From: Acidobacteriota bacterium
GTDB taxonomy: Bacteria; Acidobacteriota; Terriglobia; Versatilivoradales; Versatilivoraceae
Length of the DNA stretch: 40,095 bases
Assembly: GCA_009841055.1 (NCBI GenBank)
Contig: VXMN01000157.1
Location: forward strand, 23,599-63,693
Direction of reading: 5' to 3'
Position numbers and translations under genes: made by a program. This document shows positions 28,314 through 37,873 of the stretch, one piece after another; positions within the stretch are counted from its first letter, which is position 1; each line of letters opens with the position of its first letter. The notes under the pieces are model-generated. The model was not told the origin of the DNA. It did no database searches and was given only the letters and a program-made list of their open reading frames with translations.

Positions 28314-31244
28314 TTGGTTATCGATACCCTTCTCAAGTCAGTTTTCGGCAGCAAGCACGAGCGGGACATCAAGGCCATTCAACCCACGGTTGATCGGATC
28401 AACGCCCTGGAACCCCCCCTCTCCAACCAGACGGACCAGGAACTTCGTGCCCACACCGACCGGTTCAAGACACGGTTGGCCGCCGGCGAGACCCTGGAGG
28501 ATCTGCTCCCGGAAACCTTCGCCGTAGTTCGAGAGGCGGCCAGGCGCGTGCTCAAGATGAGGCACTTCGACGTGCAGCTCATGGGCGGCGTGGTGCTTCA
28601 CCAGGGGAAGATCGCCGAGATGAAGACGGGAGAGGGCAAGACCCTGGTTGCGACGCTGCCCGTCTACCTCAACAGCCTGGAGGGGAAGGGTGTCCATGTC
28701 GTCACGGTCAACGACTATCTGGCTCGCCGCGACGCCGAGTGGATGGGCCGGGTCTACCGGTTCATGGGTTTGTCGGTGGGGGTGATTCAGCATGACATGG
28801 ACGACGACCAGCGCCGCCAGGCCTACGGCTGCGACGTGACCTACGGCACCAACAACGAGTTCGGATTCGATTACCTCCGCGACAATATGAAGTTCGAAAT
28901 CGGCGACCGGGTCCAGCGAGCGCACCACTACTCCATCGTGGACGAGGTCGACTCCATCCTGATCGACGAGGCCCGAACGCCTCTGATCATCTCGGGACCG
29001 GTAGAGAGTTCCCAGCAGAAGACCTACATGGCCATGCGGCCGCTGGCTGAGCGCATCCGTGCCCAGCAGACGAAATTTCTGGGGCGCGCCTTGCGGGAGG
29101 CAATCCAGCAGATAGACTCCGACGGCCAGGCCAGCGAGGAGACCCTCGAGAAACTGCTGCTGGTCAAGCGCGGCGATCCCAAGAACAGGCAGTATCTCGA
29201 CCTGCTGGTCAAGCACCGTGATCTGAAAAAGAAGATCGATCAGGTCGAAGGCCAGCTCATGAGCAACAAGCAGCTGTCGGAGTTCGACAACCAGCTCTAC
29301 TGCTTCATCGACGAGAAATCGCACAACGTCGAGATTACCGAGAAGGGCCAGGAGTTTCTGGCTGGCGGGCGCATGGAGGACTACGTCATTCCCGACCCGG
29401 ATGACCCGGAGTACAGCGAGAAGCGCTACGTCGAAGTCACCGAGCGCCTGCACACCATTCAGCAACTGGTCAAGGCCTACTGGCTCTACGAGAAAGACGT
29501 GCACTACGTCGTCAACGACAACAAGGTCACCATCGTGGACGAATTTACGGGGCGTCTCATGCCCGGCCGCCGCTGGAGCGACGGCCTGCACGAAGCCGTA
29601 GAGGCCAAGGAGAGGGTCAAGATCGAAAGGGAGAACCAGACCCTGGCGACGGTCACCTTCCAGAACTATTTCCGCATGTACGGGAAACTGGCGGGAATGA
29701 CCGGAACGGCCGACACCGAGGCCATGGAGTTCAACAAGATCTACAAACTGGAAGTGGTGGTGGTTCCCCCCAACCGGCCCATGATCCGGATGGATTACCC
29801 GGACGTGGTCTATCGCACCGAACCGGAGAAGTTCAGAGCGGTGGTGGAGGAGATCCGGGAACTGCACGAGAAGGGCCAGCCGGTGCTTGTGGGCACCATC
29901 TCCATCGAAAAGTCGGAGCGATTGAGCGGCTTGCTCAAGAAGGCGGGGGTCAAGCACGTGGTGCTGAATGCCAAGTACCATGAGAGAGAAGCCGAGATCG
30001 TGGCTCAGGCCGGACGCAAGGGGGCGGTGACCATCGCCACCAACATGGCGGGCCGCGGGACCGATATCGTGCTGGGCGGCAACGCCGAGTACCTGGCCAG
30101 GGAACGGCTGCACAAGCAGGGCGTGGACCTGGCGGCGCTCACCCAGGAGGAGTGGGAGAGGGCCCTCAACGAGGTCGACCAGCAGTTTCAGCAGGGCCGA
30201 GAGCAGGTGATCGCTGCCGGGGGGCTGCATATTCTGGGAACGGAGCGTCACGAGTCCCGGCGCATCGACAACCAGTTGCGCGGCCGCTCAGGGCGCCAGG
30301 GGGATGTTGGAAGTTCACGGTTCTACCTCTCGCTGGAGGACGATCTCATGAGGATCTTCGCCAGCGAGAAGGTGTCCAGCATCATGCAGCGTTTGGGGAT
30401 GGAGGAGGACGTACCCATCGAATCCCGTCTGATCAGCAAGAGAATCGAATCGGCTCAAAAACAGGTCGAGGCCCACAACTTCAGCATCCGAAAGCATTTG
30501 CTGGAATATGACGACGTCATGAACCAGCAGCGCAAGACCATTTACGGTTTGAGGGAGCAGTTCCTGAGCAAGAGCGACCAGAAGGAGTACCTGCTCGAGT
30601 TGAGCGAGGACGTCATCGGCGGGTTCATCGACAGCTACTGCGACGCCGACAGCGATCCGGAGGAGTGGGACGGCGAAGGGCTTCGCAAGGCCGTGGCCCA
30701 ACAGTTCGGCCTCGATCTGCGTCACGAGAACGTCCAGGTCGAGCAACTCAATCGGGAGGAGCTGCTGGAGGGAATTTGCGCCAGGGCCAGGGAGAAGTAC
30801 GAACGCAAGGACGAGGAAATCGGCTCGCAGGAGATGCGCCAGTACGAGCGGCTGATTTTGCTCAACGTCCTGGACGCCCATTGGAAGGACCATCTGCTGG
30901 CGATGGACCAGTTGAAGGAAGGGATCGGATTGCGGGGCTACGGTCAGAGAGATCCCCTGGTGGAGTACAAGAAGGAATCCTTCGCTACCTTCGAACAGAT
31001 GATGGACGGTATCGAGGAGCAGAGCCTGCGGTATCTCTATCTGCTCCAGCCGGTTGAAGACAAGGACAAGGTTCGCGAGATGGAACGCCGCCAGCGCAAG
31101 CAGGAAATGGTGATGGGGCCTGCCGAGGAAGCGCCCGAGCCGCGCCGGCCCGTCATTCGGGGGCCGAAAATCGGCCGCAACGAGCCTTGCCCCTGCGGTA
31201 GCGGAAAGAAGTACAAGAAGTGCTGCGCTCTGACCCCGGCCTGA
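28314..31244 (+). CDS. secA: Preprotein translocase ATPase SecA
   Basis: SecA drives proteins through SecYEG. The start chosen is the TTG at 28314, seven bases after AAGGGG; it gives [18 protein letters not shown], the usual SecA opening, and 976 residues. Walker A is MKTGEGKT at 103-110 and the DEAD-box motif [12 protein letters not shown] at 209-220. About 110 extra residues between 231 and 345 form an insertion in the first nucleotide-binding domain, found in several phyla. The C-terminal zinc site [13 protein letters not shown] (959-971) is the SecB/ribosome-binding tail. guaB follows after 25 bp. Confidence 0.96.
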   Translation: MVIDTLLKSVFGSKHERDIKAIQPTVDRINALEPPLSNQTDQELRAHTDRFKTRLAAGETLEDLLPETFAVVREAARRVLKMRHFDVQLMGGVVLHQGKIAEMKTGEGKTLVATLPVYLNSLEGKGVHVVTVNDYLARRDAEWMGRVYRFMGLSVGVIQHDMDDDQRRQAYGCDVTYGTNNEFGFDYLRDNMKFEIGDRVQRAHHYSIVDEVDSILIDEARTPLIISGPVESSQQKTYMAMRPLAERIRAQQTKFLGRALREAIQQIDSDGQASEETLEKLLLVKRGDPKNRQYLDLLVKHRDLKKKIDQVEGQLMSNKQLSEFDNQLYCFIDEKSHNVEITEKGQEFLAGGRMEDYVIPDPDDPEYSEKRYVEVTERLHTIQQLVKAYWLYEKDVHYVVNDNKVTIVDEFTGRLMPGRRWSDGLHEAVEAKERVKIERENQTLATVTFQNYFRMYGKLAGMTGTADTEAMEFNKIYKLEVVVVPPNRPMIRMDYPDVVYRTEPEKFRAVVEEIRELHEKGQPVLVGTISIEKSERLSGLLKKAGVKHVVLNAKYHEREAEIVAQAGRKGAVTIATNMAGRGTDIVLGGNAEYLARERLHKQGVDLAALTQEEWERALNEVDQQFQQGREQVIAAGGLHILGTERHESRRIDNQLRGRSGRQGDVGSSRFYLSLEDDLMRIFASEKVSSIMQRLGMEEDVPIESRLISKRIESAQKQVEAHNFSIRKHLLEYDDVMNQQRKTIYGLREQFLSKSDQKEYLLELSEDVIGGFIDSYCDADSDPEEWDGEGLRKAVAQQFGLDLRHENVQVEQLNREELLEGICARAREKYERKDEEIGSQEMRQYERLILLNVLDAHWKDHLLAMDQLKEGIGLRGYGQRDPLVEYKKESFATFEQMMDGIEEQSLRYLYLLQPVEDKDKVREMERRQRKQEMVMGPAEEAPEPRRPVIRGPKIGRNEPCPCGSGKKYKKCCALTPA

Positions 31245-31269
31245 AGAGGGAAACGGTGAGGGAGTATCC

Positions 31270-32733
31270 ATGTTGACCAGCCAGGTGCCCGAAGGCTTGA
31301 CCTTTGACGATGTCCTGCTGGTCCCCCGGAAGTCGGACGTCGCGCCCGCGGAGGTGTCCACCCGAACCCGGCTGACCCAGCGCATCCAGCTCAACGTGCC
31401 CGTCATCAGCGCGGCCATGGATACCGTCACCGAGGCCCGCCTGGCCATTGCCATGGCCCAGCAGGGAGGCATGGGCATCATTCACCGCAACATGTCGGTC
31501 GAGCGCCAGGCCTCGGAAGTGGACAAGGTCAAGCGATCCGAGAGCGGCATGATCGTGGATCCCATCACCATGTCGCCGGAGAACCGGATCCACGAGGCCC
31601 TGGACATGATGAGGCACTACAAGATCTCCGGAGTGCCCATCACCGAGGACGGCAAGCTGGTGGGGATCCTGACCAACCGCGACCTGCGCTTTGAAGACCG
31701 CTTGAACCTGCCGATCTCGGAGGTGATGACCAAGGAAAACCTGATCACCGTTTCAGTCGGGACCACGCTGGCCGAAGCCGAGGAAATGCTGCACCGGCAC
31801 AGGGTTGAGAAGCTGCTGGTGGTCGACGGCGATTACATGCTGAAGGGCTTGATCACGGTCAAGGATATCCAGAAGAAGCTCCAGTACCCCTTTTCGGCCA
31901 AGGATGGCCAGGGGCGCTTGCTGGTAGGCGCGGCCCTGGGGGTCACCGGCGACTACCTGGAGCGGGCCGAGGCCCTGGTGAATGCCAACGTGGACGTGCT
32001 GGCCGTGGATACGGCCCACAGCCATTCGCAGCGGGTTATGGATGTGCTCAAGGAGATCAAGCGGAAGTTTCCGGAGACCGATACCATCGCCGGCAACATC
32101 GCGACCTCCGAGGCCGCGGCCGACATGATCCGCTGCGGCGCCGACGGCATCAAGGTGGGGATCGGACCCGGTTCCATCTGCACCACGCGGGTGGTTTCGG
32201 CCGCCGGGGTCCCGCAAATCACCGCGGTGGCTGAATGTGCGCAGGCCGCCAAGGATTCGGGAATCCCCGTCATCGCCGACGGGGGGATCAAGTTCTCCGG
32301 AGACATTACCAAGGCCATCGCCGCCGGCGCCGACAGCGTCATGATTGGAAGCCTGTTTGCCGGGACGGACGAAAGCCCGGGGGAAACCGTGCTCTACCAG
32401 GGCCGAAGCTTCAAGGCCTACCGGGGCATGGGATCCTTTGGAGCGATGCAGGTGGGGAGTCGGGACCGTTATCGACTGGGTCAGGACACCAGCGCCCAGA
32501 AGCTGGTTCCGGAAGGCATCGAGGGCCGCGTGCCCTACAAGGGCCCCCTGGCGGACGTGGTGGCCCAACTGGTGGGCGGGCTGAAGGCCGGGATGGGCTA
32601 TGTCGGCTGCTCAGGAATCGAGGAACTCCAGGAGAAAGCCCGGTTCATCAGGATCACCTCCGCGGGCCTCAAGGAAAGCCACGTCCACGATGTCATCATC
32701 ACCCGGGAGGCTCCCAACTACCGCCTCGACTGA
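31270..32733 (+). CDS. guaB: Inosine-5'-monophosphate dehydrogenase
   Basis: GuaB oxidises IMP to XMP, the committed step of GMP synthesis. The 487-residue protein starts at the ATG at 31270 behind GGAG. The catalytic Cys304 lies in [13 protein letters not shown]-domain pair spans about residues 95-205, as in most bacterial IMPDHs. The phosphate-binding [11 protein letters not shown] and [13 protein letters not shown] segments follow. Its close spacing to secA suggests co-transcription, an unusual pairing that may simply be local. Confidence 0.97.
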   Translation: MLTSQVPEGLTFDDVLLVPRKSDVAPAEVSTRTRLTQRIQLNVPVISAAMDTVTEARLAIAMAQQGGMGIIHRNMSVERQASEVDKVKRSESGMIVDPITMSPENRIHEALDMMRHYKISGVPITEDGKLVGILTNRDLRFEDRLNLPISEVMTKENLITVSVGTTLAEAEEMLHRHRVEKLLVVDGDYMLKGLITVKDIQKKLQYPFSAKDGQGRLLVGAALGVTGDYLERAEALVNANVDVLAVDTAHSHSQRVMDVLKEIKRKFPETDTIAGNIATSEAAADMIRCGADGIKVGIGPGSICTTRVVSAAGVPQITAVAECAQAAKDSGIPVIADGGIKFSGDITKAIAAGADSVMIGSLFAGTDESPGETVLYQGRSFKAYRGMGSFGAMQVGSRDRYRLGQDTSAQKLVPEGIEGRVPYKGPLADVVAQLVGGLKAGMGYVGCSGIEELQEKARFIRITSAGLKESHVHDVIITREAPNYRLD

Positions 32734-32747
32734 CAAGCCCCGGGTGC

Positions 32748-32768
32748 GAGCAGGATCCTGGCCTGTTC
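32748..32768 (+). terminator. Possible guaB terminator
   Basis: GAGCAGG (32748-32754) and CCTGTTC (32762-32768) form a 7-bp stem with one G-U pair and a 7-nt loop. TTTT follows only after 7 bases, so it is weak. Confidence 0.35.
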
Positions 32769-32969
32769 TCCCGACTTTTCCTCACCCGCACTCGCTCACA
32801 TCTCCCGCGGGAATGTCGCCGTCCGCATGAATCGTGCCATCAGCATGATCAAGCGGCGCATTGATGCGCGGGCTCGGTCAATGTCGCAACAACTCCGCAG
32901 ACAGTCCTGAACGACCTCTCCCTCCAAAAAATTGTAATAAATCCCTGTCTCGATTGTTTATAGGAGTAT

Positions 32970-33080
32970 AGGGACCAAAGTTGCGTCGATACGGACAAAC
33001 TTCTCCTTGTCAGCGGCGAACCTGTGCTCGTCTGAATCAGCACAGCCTCTCCTTGGGAAATGAGGGTTCGTCGAGTCCCT
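32970..33080. ncRNA. Possible structured RNA segment
   Basis: AGGGAC at 32970-32975 and GTCCCT at 33075-33080 could close a 111-nt structure. Inside, CTGTGCT (33022-33028) and AGCACAG (33039-33045) form a perfect hairpin with a 10-nt loop. Upstream bases are AT-rich and promoter-like on both strands. No known RNA family was recognised (not tmRNA, SRP RNA, RNase P RNA or a tRNA). This is a structural guess only. Confidence 0.25.
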
Positions 33081-33086
33081 GAAAAG

Positions 33087-33123
33087 AACACCGCGATTTT
33101 CGGGTAACCCTTTTGGCGGTGTT
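33087..33123 (-). terminator. Strong hairpin with U-rich tail on the minus strand
   Basis: AACACCGC (33087-33094) and GCGGTGTT (33116-33123) form a perfect 8-bp stem, and GGGTAACCC lies inside the loop. On the minus strand the stem is followed by CTTTTC. It could end transcripts that read past pnp. Confidence 0.45.
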
Positions 33124-33240
33124 GCGCATCAGAGGTATTTGGCAGTTGCCTTGGGCGTCGAAAGGCGGCTTGGGTTCGACACCCGCGGGTCAGGGCGCGC
33201 GCCTCGTCTCTCACACGATTTCCTGATACGGGAGGGCGTT

Positions 33241-33576
33241 ATGGAGCTAACGGATTGCAAGTTCTTCTACGGGGGGCAGGAGATGAGCTTCTCGGTGTTT
33301 TCGAACGATCCTTGCCGGGCCCGATATCTCGACAGCATCTCGGTGCCCCTGGTTCAGACTCGGGTCGATGTGTATCGGGTCGAGCCGGGGCCGAAGACCC
33401 GCTGGGTTCTGATCAGGCAAAAAGGCGACGAGAAGGACCGCTTCAGGCTGTTTGTTCGTCAGGGCGACAGGTTTCTGGAGAGTCGGGAACAGGCTCTGTC
33501 CAAGGAGCTGCGGGACGAGATTTTCGGCAGATTCCCCAACCTGACGGGTGAATTTCACCCGCCGCTGGCGGCTTGA
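33241..33576 (+). CDS. Small protein of unknown function
   Basis: The 111-residue product starts at the ATG at 33241, four bases after GGGAGGG. It begins MELTDCKFFYGGQEMSFSVF and ends GEFHPPLAA. No signal peptide, membrane segment or catalytic motif is seen; the residues are mixed, with many charged positions in the middle (RQKGDEKDRFRLFV). The frame is open upstream, but the strong ribosome-binding site favours this start. It is alone between a non-coding gap and the convergent pnp. I do not recognise its family. Confidence 0.65.
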   Translation: MELTDCKFFYGGQEMSFSVFSNDPCRARYLDSISVPLVQTRVDVYRVEPGPKTRWVLIRQKGDEKDRFRLFVRQGDRFLESREQALSKELRDEIFGRFPNLTGEFHPPLAA

Positions 33577-33578
33577 CC

Positions 33579-33608
33579 CGCCCCGAACTCACCGGATCGC
33601 TCGGGGCG
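33579..33608. terminator. Hairpin between convergent genes
   Basis: CGCCCCGA (33579-33586) and TCGGGGCG (33601-33608) form a perfect 8-bp GC-rich stem with a 14-nt loop in the short gap between the 33241 gene and pnp. No T-run follows on either strand. It may still help to separate the two transcripts. Confidence 0.45.
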
Positions 33609-33614
33609 CTTGCC

Positions 33615-35714
33615 TCAGGATGACTTTTGCCGTTGTTCCCTCAACACGGCCTTTCGGCTCAGCTTTACCTTCTGGCCGTCAATCCCGATAACCTTGACCA
33701 GAAGCTGATCCCCCTCCTTCAATTCGTCCCTGACCTGCCGAATTCGATGCTCGGCGATCTCGCTGATATGAAGGAGACCGTCTGTCCCGGGAAAGATCTC
33801 CACGAAGGCGCCGAAATCCACCAGGCGAACCACCTTGCCCAGATAGATCTTGCCCATTTCGGCCTCGGCAGTGAGGTCCTTGATGATCTGAATGGCCTTT
33901 CGGGCCGACGCCTCGTCCAGCGCGGCGATGTTGACCTTGCCGTCGTCTGCGACGTCGATCTTGACGCCGGTCTGTTCGGTGATTCCACGAATCACCTTGC
34001 CCCCGGGCCCGATGATGTCGCGGATCTTCTCCCGCTTGATGCGAAGGGAATAGATTTTGGGAGCATATTTTGAAGTATCGCTCCGGTGGGCTGAAATGGT
34101 GTCCAGCATTCTGTCGAGGACGAAGAGCCTTCCCCGCAGCGCCTGCTGGAGGGCTTCACTCATGATTTCCATGGTCAAGCCGCCGATCTTGATGTCCATC
34201 TGCAGGGCCGTGATTCCCGATCGCGTCCCGGTGACCTTGAAGTCCATGTCCCCGTAGTGGTCTTCGGCCCCGGCGATGTCGGTCAAGACGGCGTAGCGGT
34301 CCCCTTCCTTGACCAGCCCCATGGCGATACCGGCGACCGGCGCCTTGATGGGGACGCCGGCATCCATCAGGGCCAGGATGCCGCCACAGACGCTGGCCAT
34401 CGAGGAAGAACCGTTGGACTCCAGGATGTCGGAGACGATGCGAATGATGTAGGGGAATTTGTCCTCGGCGGGGATCACCGGCAGAATAGCCCGTTCCGCC
34501 AGGGCGCCATGTCCCACCTCCCGCCGCCCGGGGCCTCGCATGAATCCCGTTTCACCCACGCTGAAGGGTGGAAAGTTGTAATGAAGAAGGAACCGCTTGG
34601 ACGACTCTCCCTCCATGATGTCGATCTTCTGGATATCGTCCGAAGTGCCCAGGGTGGCGGTGACCAGGGCCTGGGTCTCGCCGCGGGTGAAAAGGGCCGA
34701 ACCGTGGGTGCGGGGCAACTGGCCGACCTCGCAGGTGATGGTTCGAACGGCGTCGAACTCACGACCATCCGGGCGTTTCTTCCGTTCGAGGATGTCGTCG
34801 CGGAAGATTTGTTCCTTGATGCGATCGAAAATAGCCGACGCGTCGCTTCTCGTGTCGGCCGACTCCTCCGGGTAGCTGCTCAGCAGGGCTTCCTTGACCT
34901 TGTCAACCTGTTCGTAGCTTCCTCTCTTGCCATGCGTTGTCACGTCGAGAGCGTCCCTGAGATCCGCTGACACCTTCTGGGAAATCCGACTGACGAGTTC
35001 CTCGTCGACCGGGCGTGCATCCAGGGGGCGTTTCCGAACGCCGAGGCTGGCCGCGAGCTGCCTTTGCAAGGGGACAATCTGTTTGATGTGCTCGTGTCCG
35101 AAAGCCAATGCTTCGACCATCGTCGCCTCGCTCACCTCTCGAGCTCCGGCTTCGACCATCACGATGCCGTCTTCGCTGCCGGCGACGATCAAGTTGAGCT
35201 GGCTTTCCTTCAGGTCCCGGCTGCTGGGGTTGATCACCAGGCCGCCCCCGACCAGACCCACGCGAACCGCGGCGATGGGGGTCTCGAAGGGGATGTCGGA
35301 CACCATCAGGGCCGCGCTGGCGCCCGTGATGCCGTGGATGTCGGGGTCGTTCTCTCCGTCGGCGGAGAGCACCAGGGCAATGATCTGGGTGTCACAGCGA
35401 TAGCCCGGCGGGAACAGCGGGCGGATGGGACGGTCGATCAGGCGACAGGTCAGAACTTCCTTTTCGCTCGGCTTGCCCTCGCGCTTGAAGAAGCCCCCCG
35501 GAATGCGTCCCGCTGCGTAATAGTTTTCTCGGTAGTCTACGGTCAGAGGAAAGAAATCCACGTTGTCCCGGGGCTGTCTTCTGGAACAGGCGGACACCAA
35601 CACCACCGTGTCTCCGTAGCTGACCTGAACAGCGCCGTCAGCCTGGCGGGCGATCCTGCCCGTTTCGATGGTGATTTCCTTGCCTCCGATGAGGGTGCTG
35701 GTTTTCTCAATCAT
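33615..35714 (-). CDS. pnp: Polynucleotide phosphorylase
   Basis: PNPase degrades RNA 3' to 5' by phosphorolysis and can add tails; it acts as a trimer, often in the degradosome. The 699-residue protein starts at the ATG at 35714 (MIEKTSTLIGGKEITIETGR). Two RNase PH domains are visible: the first has YRENYYAAGRIPGGFFKREG, the second FTRGETQALVTATLGT. The KH domain starts near KIYSLRIKREKIRDIIGPGGK and the S1 domain near GKIYLGKVVRLVDFGAFVE. Lengths are standard. A hairpin lies in the 119-bp gap to rpsO. Confidence 0.97.
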   Translation of the reverse strand: MIEKTSTLIGGKEITIETGRIARQADGAVQVSYGDTVVLVSACSRRQPRDNVDFFPLTVDYRENYYAAGRIPGGFFKREGKPSEKEVLTCRLIDRPIRPLFPPGYRCDTQIIALVLSADGENDPDIHGITGASAALMVSDIPFETPIAAVRVGLVGGGLVINPSSRDLKESQLNLIVAGSEDGIVMVEAGAREVSEATMVEALAFGHEHIKQIVPLQRQLAASLGVRKRPLDARPVDEELVSRISQKVSADLRDALDVTTHGKRGSYEQVDKVKEALLSSYPEESADTRSDASAIFDRIKEQIFRDDILERKKRPDGREFDAVRTITCEVGQLPRTHGSALFTRGETQALVTATLGTSDDIQKIDIMEGESSKRFLLHYNFPPFSVGETGFMRGPGRREVGHGALAERAILPVIPAEDKFPYIIRIVSDILESNGSSSMASVCGGILALMDAGVPIKAPVAGIAMGLVKEGDRYAVLTDIAGAEDHYGDMDFKVTGTRSGITALQMDIKIGGLTMEIMSEALQQALRGRLFVLDRMLDTISAHRSDTSKYAPKIYSLRIKREKIRDIIGPGGKVIRGITEQTGVKIDVADDGKVNIAALDEASARKAIQIIKDLTAEAEMGKIYLGKVVRLVDFGAFVEIFPGTDGLLHISEIAEHRIRQVRDELKEGDQLLVKVIGIDGQKVKLSRKAVLREQRQKSS

Positions 35715-35753
35715 TTGATGTGTTTCCCGGCCCGGATTGCCGCCTACACCAAA

Positions 35754-35797
35754 ATAGCGACTCCGGGCATCACGTTTGGCGCGCTCGAAGTCGCTAT
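35754..35797 (-). promoter_or_regulatory. Hairpin in the rpsO-pnp gap
   Basis: ATAGCGACT (35754-35762) and AGTCGCTAT (35789-35797) form a perfect 9-bp stem with a 26-nt loop, followed on the minus strand by TTTT. In E. coli a hairpin in the pnp leader is cut by RNase III and lets PNPase limit its own mRNA; the position here is the same. It may also work as a weak terminator or attenuator. Confidence 0.55.
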
Positions 35798-35833
35798 CTC
35801 ATTGTTCAAGCTCGAATTGTCTTTCCGGGCTCG

Positions 35834-36103
35834 CTACTTGCGTATTCCAAGTCTCTGGATGACCGTTCGATAGCGTTCGACATCCTTCGTCTTCAGATAG
35901 TCCAATAAACGCCTGCGGTGCCCGACCATCTTCAGCAGACCGCGGCGGGAAGCGTGATCCTTCTTGTGTTCCTTGAAGTGGCCCGTCAGGTAGGTGATCC
36001 GCTCGCTCAGCAGAGCAATCTGAACTTCCGGCGACCCCGTATCCGTAGGGTGGGTCCGGTATTTCTGAATCACTGAGCTCTTGAGATCCGGTGTCAGTAC
36101 CAT
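35834..36103 (-). CDS. rpsO: 30S ribosomal protein S15
   Basis: S15 is a small-subunit protein that binds 16S rRNA early in assembly. The 89-residue product equals the E. coli length. It contains [44 protein letters not shown] and the end [12 protein letters not shown], all family signatures. The ATG at 36103 gives MVLTPDLK; the frame is open to an ATG at 36160, but the extra 19 residues are not typical. No Shine-Dalgarno sequence is seen. It lies between truB and pnp as in many bacteria. Confidence 0.95.
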   Translation of the reverse strand: MVLTPDLKSSVIQKYRTHPTDTGSPEVQIALLSERITYLTGHFKEHKKDHASRRGLLKMVGHRRRLLDYLKTKDVERYRTVIQRLGIRK

Positions 36104-36211
36104 GATTTCGAGGAGTGGATCCTTTCCTTCCAAGGCGGTAAAGCAGGCGGAATGTAGCATAGACCCCTCCCCGAAGTAAAGCGAAATCAGGGCTGGAACA
36201 GCCTCACGCGC

Positions 36212-37132
36212 CTACAGAACCAGCTTGGGGAGAAGGCGGACCGCACCCTGCTCGCCGCGCCCTTCCGGGTGCCGGGAGGATGCCGGTTCAGCCAGTCCCA
36301 GCAGCAGTCCCGAGTCTGAAAGGACCCGGATCATGGGGGCGCCCGAATGATTCAGGGGAACTTTTCGGACTCCCAGCGTCCGTCCATGGGAAAAGGCTTC
36401 CCGGTCTTCAGCGGAGACACGGATGCCGGGCATATCCTCCAGCATGGAGTTCATGGAGAGCAGGAACCGGGTCCAGTCCTGGGGCATTCGCCCCTGGGGC
36501 AGCGGACAGGCCATCGACAGCGAGAATTTTCCCGAGGAGAGTCGCCGCAGCCTGGAGAGATGGGCCCCGCATCCCAGCTTCTGTCCCAGTTCGTGGGCCA
36601 GGGCGCGGACATAGGTTCCCGGCGAGCAGTGGATTTCGAAATCGACGGTGTCCGCCGCGTCCTGGCGAAAGCTGAATTGATGAATGCGGACCTGCTGGGG
36701 AGGAATCTCAACCTGGTGCCCCTGCCGGGCCAGCCGGTAAGCGCGCCGCCCCCCGATCTTCTTGGCCGAGTATGGGGGAGGAGCCTGCATCTGCTCGCCA
36801 ACCATGGATTCGACCGCGGTCCGGAGGCGGTCCGGTGCAAGACGGGGCTGTCGAAACTCGGATGTGGGTTGCCCCAGGCGATCATAGGTGTCGGTGGTCA
36901 GGCCCAACTGGATGGTTCCCACGTAGACCTTCCTGCCGCCCATGAGGAAACGCGCCAATCGGGTGGCGCGACCGACGGCCAGGGGCAATACCCCGGTGGC
37001 CATGGGGTCGAGAGTTCCGAGGTGGCCGATTTTCCTGATCTGTAGCTGGCGGCGGACGAGCTGAACCACCGCATGCGAGGTCATGCCCTCCGCTTTGTCG
37101 ATGACAAGGAAGCCCGTGAGCTGTCCATTCAT
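36212..37132 (-). CDS. truB: tRNA pseudouridine55 synthase
   Basis: TruB makes pseudouridine 55 in the T-loop of tRNAs. The 306-residue protein starts at the ATG at 37132 (MNGQLTGFLVIDKAEGMTSH). The catalytic Asp42 lies in GHLGTLDPMATGVLP. The PYSAKKIGGRRAYRLAR and SPGTYVRALAHELG segments are standard. The C-terminal part resembles a PUA-like domain. It is 72 bp after rbfA and 108 bp before rpsO, part of the infB-rbfA-truB-rpsO-pnp order. Confidence 0.95.
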   Translation of the reverse strand: MNGQLTGFLVIDKAEGMTSHAVVQLVRRQLQIRKIGHLGTLDPMATGVLPLAVGRATRLARFLMGGRKVYVGTIQLGLTTDTYDRLGQPTSEFRQPRLAPDRLRTAVESMVGEQMQAPPPYSAKKIGGRRAYRLARQGHQVEIPPQQVRIHQFSFRQDAADTVDFEIHCSPGTYVRALAHELGQKLGCGAHLSRLRRLSSGKFSLSMACPLPQGRMPQDWTRFLLSMNSMLEDMPGIRVSAEDREAFSHGRTLGVRKVPLNHSGAPMIRVLSDSGLLLGLAEPASSRHPEGRGEQGAVRLLPKLVL

Positions 37133-37204
37133 GGGGGTTTCGGGGGAAGGGGCGGCGCCGGTCCGGAATCGGACTCGGCCGGAGTCCGTTGCTCGGAAGC
37201 CCGA

Positions 37205-37570
37205 TTACTGGTCGGGGGCATCGACGGTTCTGGTCTGCTCGAGCAGTTCTTCAATCCGCGCTCCGTACTCGATGGAGCGATCGTATTGAAAATCCAGTTC
37301 CGGGGCGGCTCTGAGCTTCAGCTGGGAGCTGATTTCATGGCGAATATGGGCAGAGGCCCGGTTGAGGCCCAGCAGCGTCTGGTCGCGTTCTTCCCGGCTG
37401 CCCAGCACGCTGACGAAGACTCTGGCTTTCTTGAGGTCGGCGCTCATCTTGACCTCGGTGACGCTGGCCAAGCCGATTCTCGGATCCCTCAGTCCGCGCA
37501 GAATGATCTGGCTGATGGCCATTCTAAGCATTTCGCCGACTCGTCCCGGCCGTCTGGAGGGGGCTTTCAT
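37205..37570 (-). CDS. rbfA: 30S ribosome-binding factor RbfA
   Basis: RbfA helps the late maturation of the 30S subunit and 16S rRNA 5' processing. The 121-residue protein starts at the ATG at 37570, which overlaps the stop of the upstream DUF503 gene as ATGA. This coupling favours it over the GTG at 37588. The family KH-like fold is seen in LRDPRIGLASVTEVKMSADLKKARVFVSV and the following HIRHEISSQLKLRAAPELDFQYD. It acts in the cytoplasm with translation factors encoded beside it. Confidence 0.92.
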   Translation of the reverse strand: MKAPSRRPGRVGEMLRMAISQIILRGLRDPRIGLASVTEVKMSADLKKARVFVSVLGSREERDQTLLGLNRASAHIRHEISSQLKLRAAPELDFQYDRSIEYGARIEELLEQTRTVDAPDQ

Positions 37571-37845
37571 AGAAACTCTATCTGGCACTGAGTCAGATTT
37601 CCGTCCAGGATTCTTTCGGCTTCATCGGTCACCGTCTGCAGGGTGCGTTCGAGGACGGCGTGATCGGAGGAGATGGTGACGATACCCAGGGTCGATCGCT
37701 GCCAGAGGTCCTGGTGTCCGCACTCGGCTATGGAGACGTTGAACTTCTTGAGGCGGTCACGCAGGCTGCGAATCACCTGGCGTTTGTCTTTGAGCGACTG
37801 GGCGTAGGGGATGACGACTTCAAGGGTGAGCAAACCGATGTTCAT
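37567..37845 (-). CDS. DUF503-family protein
   Basis: The 92-residue product starts at the ATG at 37845 (MNIGLLTLEVVIPYAQSLKDK). The pattern SLKDKRQVIRSLRDRLKKFNVSIAE and a final QIEFL is that of the DUF503 family (YlxP-like), usually found between infB and rbfA. YlxP is thought to help ribosome assembly, but the role is not well known. It lies 28 bp after infB and overlaps rbfA by 4 bp (ATGA), so all are in one operon. Confidence 0.9.
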   Translation of the reverse strand: MNIGLLTLEVVIPYAQSLKDKRQVIRSLRDRLKKFNVSIAECGHQDLWQRSTLGIVTISSDHAVLERTLQTVTDEAERILDGNLTQCQIEFL

Positions 37846-37873
37846 GGCGGGCTTCGGTGGAGCCGGGCCGGCC

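Larger units (their letters stand above)
32734..33240. other. Intergenic region after guaB
   Basis: This 507-bp gap has no convincing gene. It holds a weak hairpin after guaB, a GCGCAT-TG-ATGCGC palindrome at 32856-32869, an AT-rich segment at about 32928-32968, and nested inverted repeats between 32970 and 33080. A strong hairpin lies at 33087-33123. It may contain a small RNA gene, a repeat, or remnants of both. Confidence 0.6.

Noticed and set aside
33150-33200. TTCGA loop (GGGTTCGACACCC) like a tRNA T-arm
   Set aside because: No matching acceptor, D or anticodon arms and no CCA end; the stem is only 3 bp.
32849-33214. 121-codon minus-strand frame in the gap after guaB
   Set aside because: Codon third positions are unlike the neighbours, the product is odd in composition and it runs through the hairpin; it is more likely non-coding.
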